From contig JAIBEV010000132.1 in the NCBI GenBank assembly GCA_019459505.1, positions 186,001 through 250,000 of the forward strand: a stretch of DNA of 64,000 nt, in the 5' to 3' direction. The DNA comes from Candidatus Paracaedibacteraceae bacterium (GTDB lineage Bacteria; Pseudomonadota; Alphaproteobacteria; Paracaedibacterales; Paracaedibacteraceae). A program made the position numbers and the translations under genes. Under the pieces are notes generated by a model that ran no database searches, had not been told where the DNA came from, and saw only the letters and a list, made by a program, of their open reading frames with translations. Of the stretch, positions 63,809-64,000 are shown piece after piece (the stretch's first letter is position 1; every line of letters begins with the position of its first letter).

Positions 63809-64000
63809 ATGGCCGAAGTTATTTTTAACGGTGCTGCTGGAAGAATTGAAGGCCGCTACCATCAAAACGCGCAAGAAGATGCGCCGATCGCTCTTGTCCT
63901 CCATCCCAATCCTCAGTTTGGGGGGACGATGAACAACAAGGTTGTGTATGCCTTGTATCGCACATTTGTCGATTTAGGATTTTCTACGCTTCGTATTAAT
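63809..64000 (+). CDS. Alpha/beta hydrolase (partial, 5' end)
   Basis: ATG 63809, after GAAAGGGG, opens a frame to the window edge: MAEVIFNGAAGRIEGRYHQN, later IALVLHPNPQFGGTMNNKVV and DLGFSTLRIN. The LVLHPNPQFGGTMNNKVV stretch is characteristic of an alpha/beta hydrolase that is often found divergent from iscR in alphaproteobacteria. The catalytic residues lie beyond the edge. Confidence 0.85.
   Translation, partial: MAEVIFNGAAGRIEGRYHQNAQEDAPIALVLHPNPQFGGTMNNKVVYALYRTFVDLGFSTLRIN

Overview
The window looks like a chromosomal segment, including the replication origin, of an AT-rich alphaproteobacterium. It probably belongs to the Holosporales-like intracellular symbionts (Caedibacter, Paracaedibacter, Odyssella relatives). 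Four things support this. The order rho-hemJ-hemH-hemE / origin / maf-aroE-coaE-dnaQ is the classic alphaproteobacterial origin neighbourhood. There is a CckA-type kinase and a perfect CtrA-type site at hemE. There is an ISC iron-sulfur operon with two tandem cysteine desulfurases. Many signal-peptide proteins have no recognisable metabolic role, and several genes are decayed. The taxonomic placement is inference from gene content, not a phylogeny.

Layout. 1-5.3 kb: accessory cluster of small-molecule-modifying enzymes (two GNATs, a CatB-type acetyltransferase, a GyrI-like binding protein, an aminoglycoside-phosphotransferase-like gene, a GrpB-GNAT gene). One reading frame, APH-GrpB-GNAT, is continuous except for a single TAA. 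5.4-7.6 kb: entericidin-like lipoprotein, an exported hydrophobic protein, a broken membrane-protein gene. 7.7-14.1 kb: gyrA, ssb, a dienelactone hydrolase, bioF, lipB. 14.3-18.5 kb: transporter plus two DUF2608 proteins, then a decayed YafY-type regulator and a decayed VOC-family gene. 18.6-24.3 kb: cckA, a glycosyltransferase-like protein, recA, a CAT-anticodon tRNA and a secreted LHH-type nuclease candidate. 24.6-28.0 kb: Mla/Mce lipid transport operon. 28.0-32.4 kb: rpmE, ccmH-ccmF, rpiB-ubiA. 32.4-34.9 kb: photolyase remnant and a large exported effector candidate. 34.9-41.6 kb: the origin region, with genes transcribed away on both sides. 41.9-52.4 kb: an exported protein, carD-fdxA, a hybrid kinase with cytochrome b561, pldB, and a TrpX-type ABC transporter with two His-rich short ORFs in front of its binding-protein genes, then a LysR regulator. 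52.5-57.3 kb: tRNA-Leu, porin, a second outer-membrane barrel, an exported proline-rich protein resembling actin-nucleator tails, and an Rsm22 pseudogene. 57.3-63.8 kb: iscR-nifS-iscS-iscU-iscA-hscB-hscA-fdx with a recognisable IscR box. The start of an alpha/beta hydrolase closes the window.

The points most worth following are the WH2/central/acidic-like tail at 55.3-56.2 kb, the exported proteins with basic NLS-like patches (LHH nuclease and the 566-residue protein), the His-rich leader ORFs of the ABC operon, the in-frame stop in APH-GrpB-GNAT, and the origin with its CtrA site. No CRISPR array, complete insertion sequence, prophage or rRNA operon was seen.
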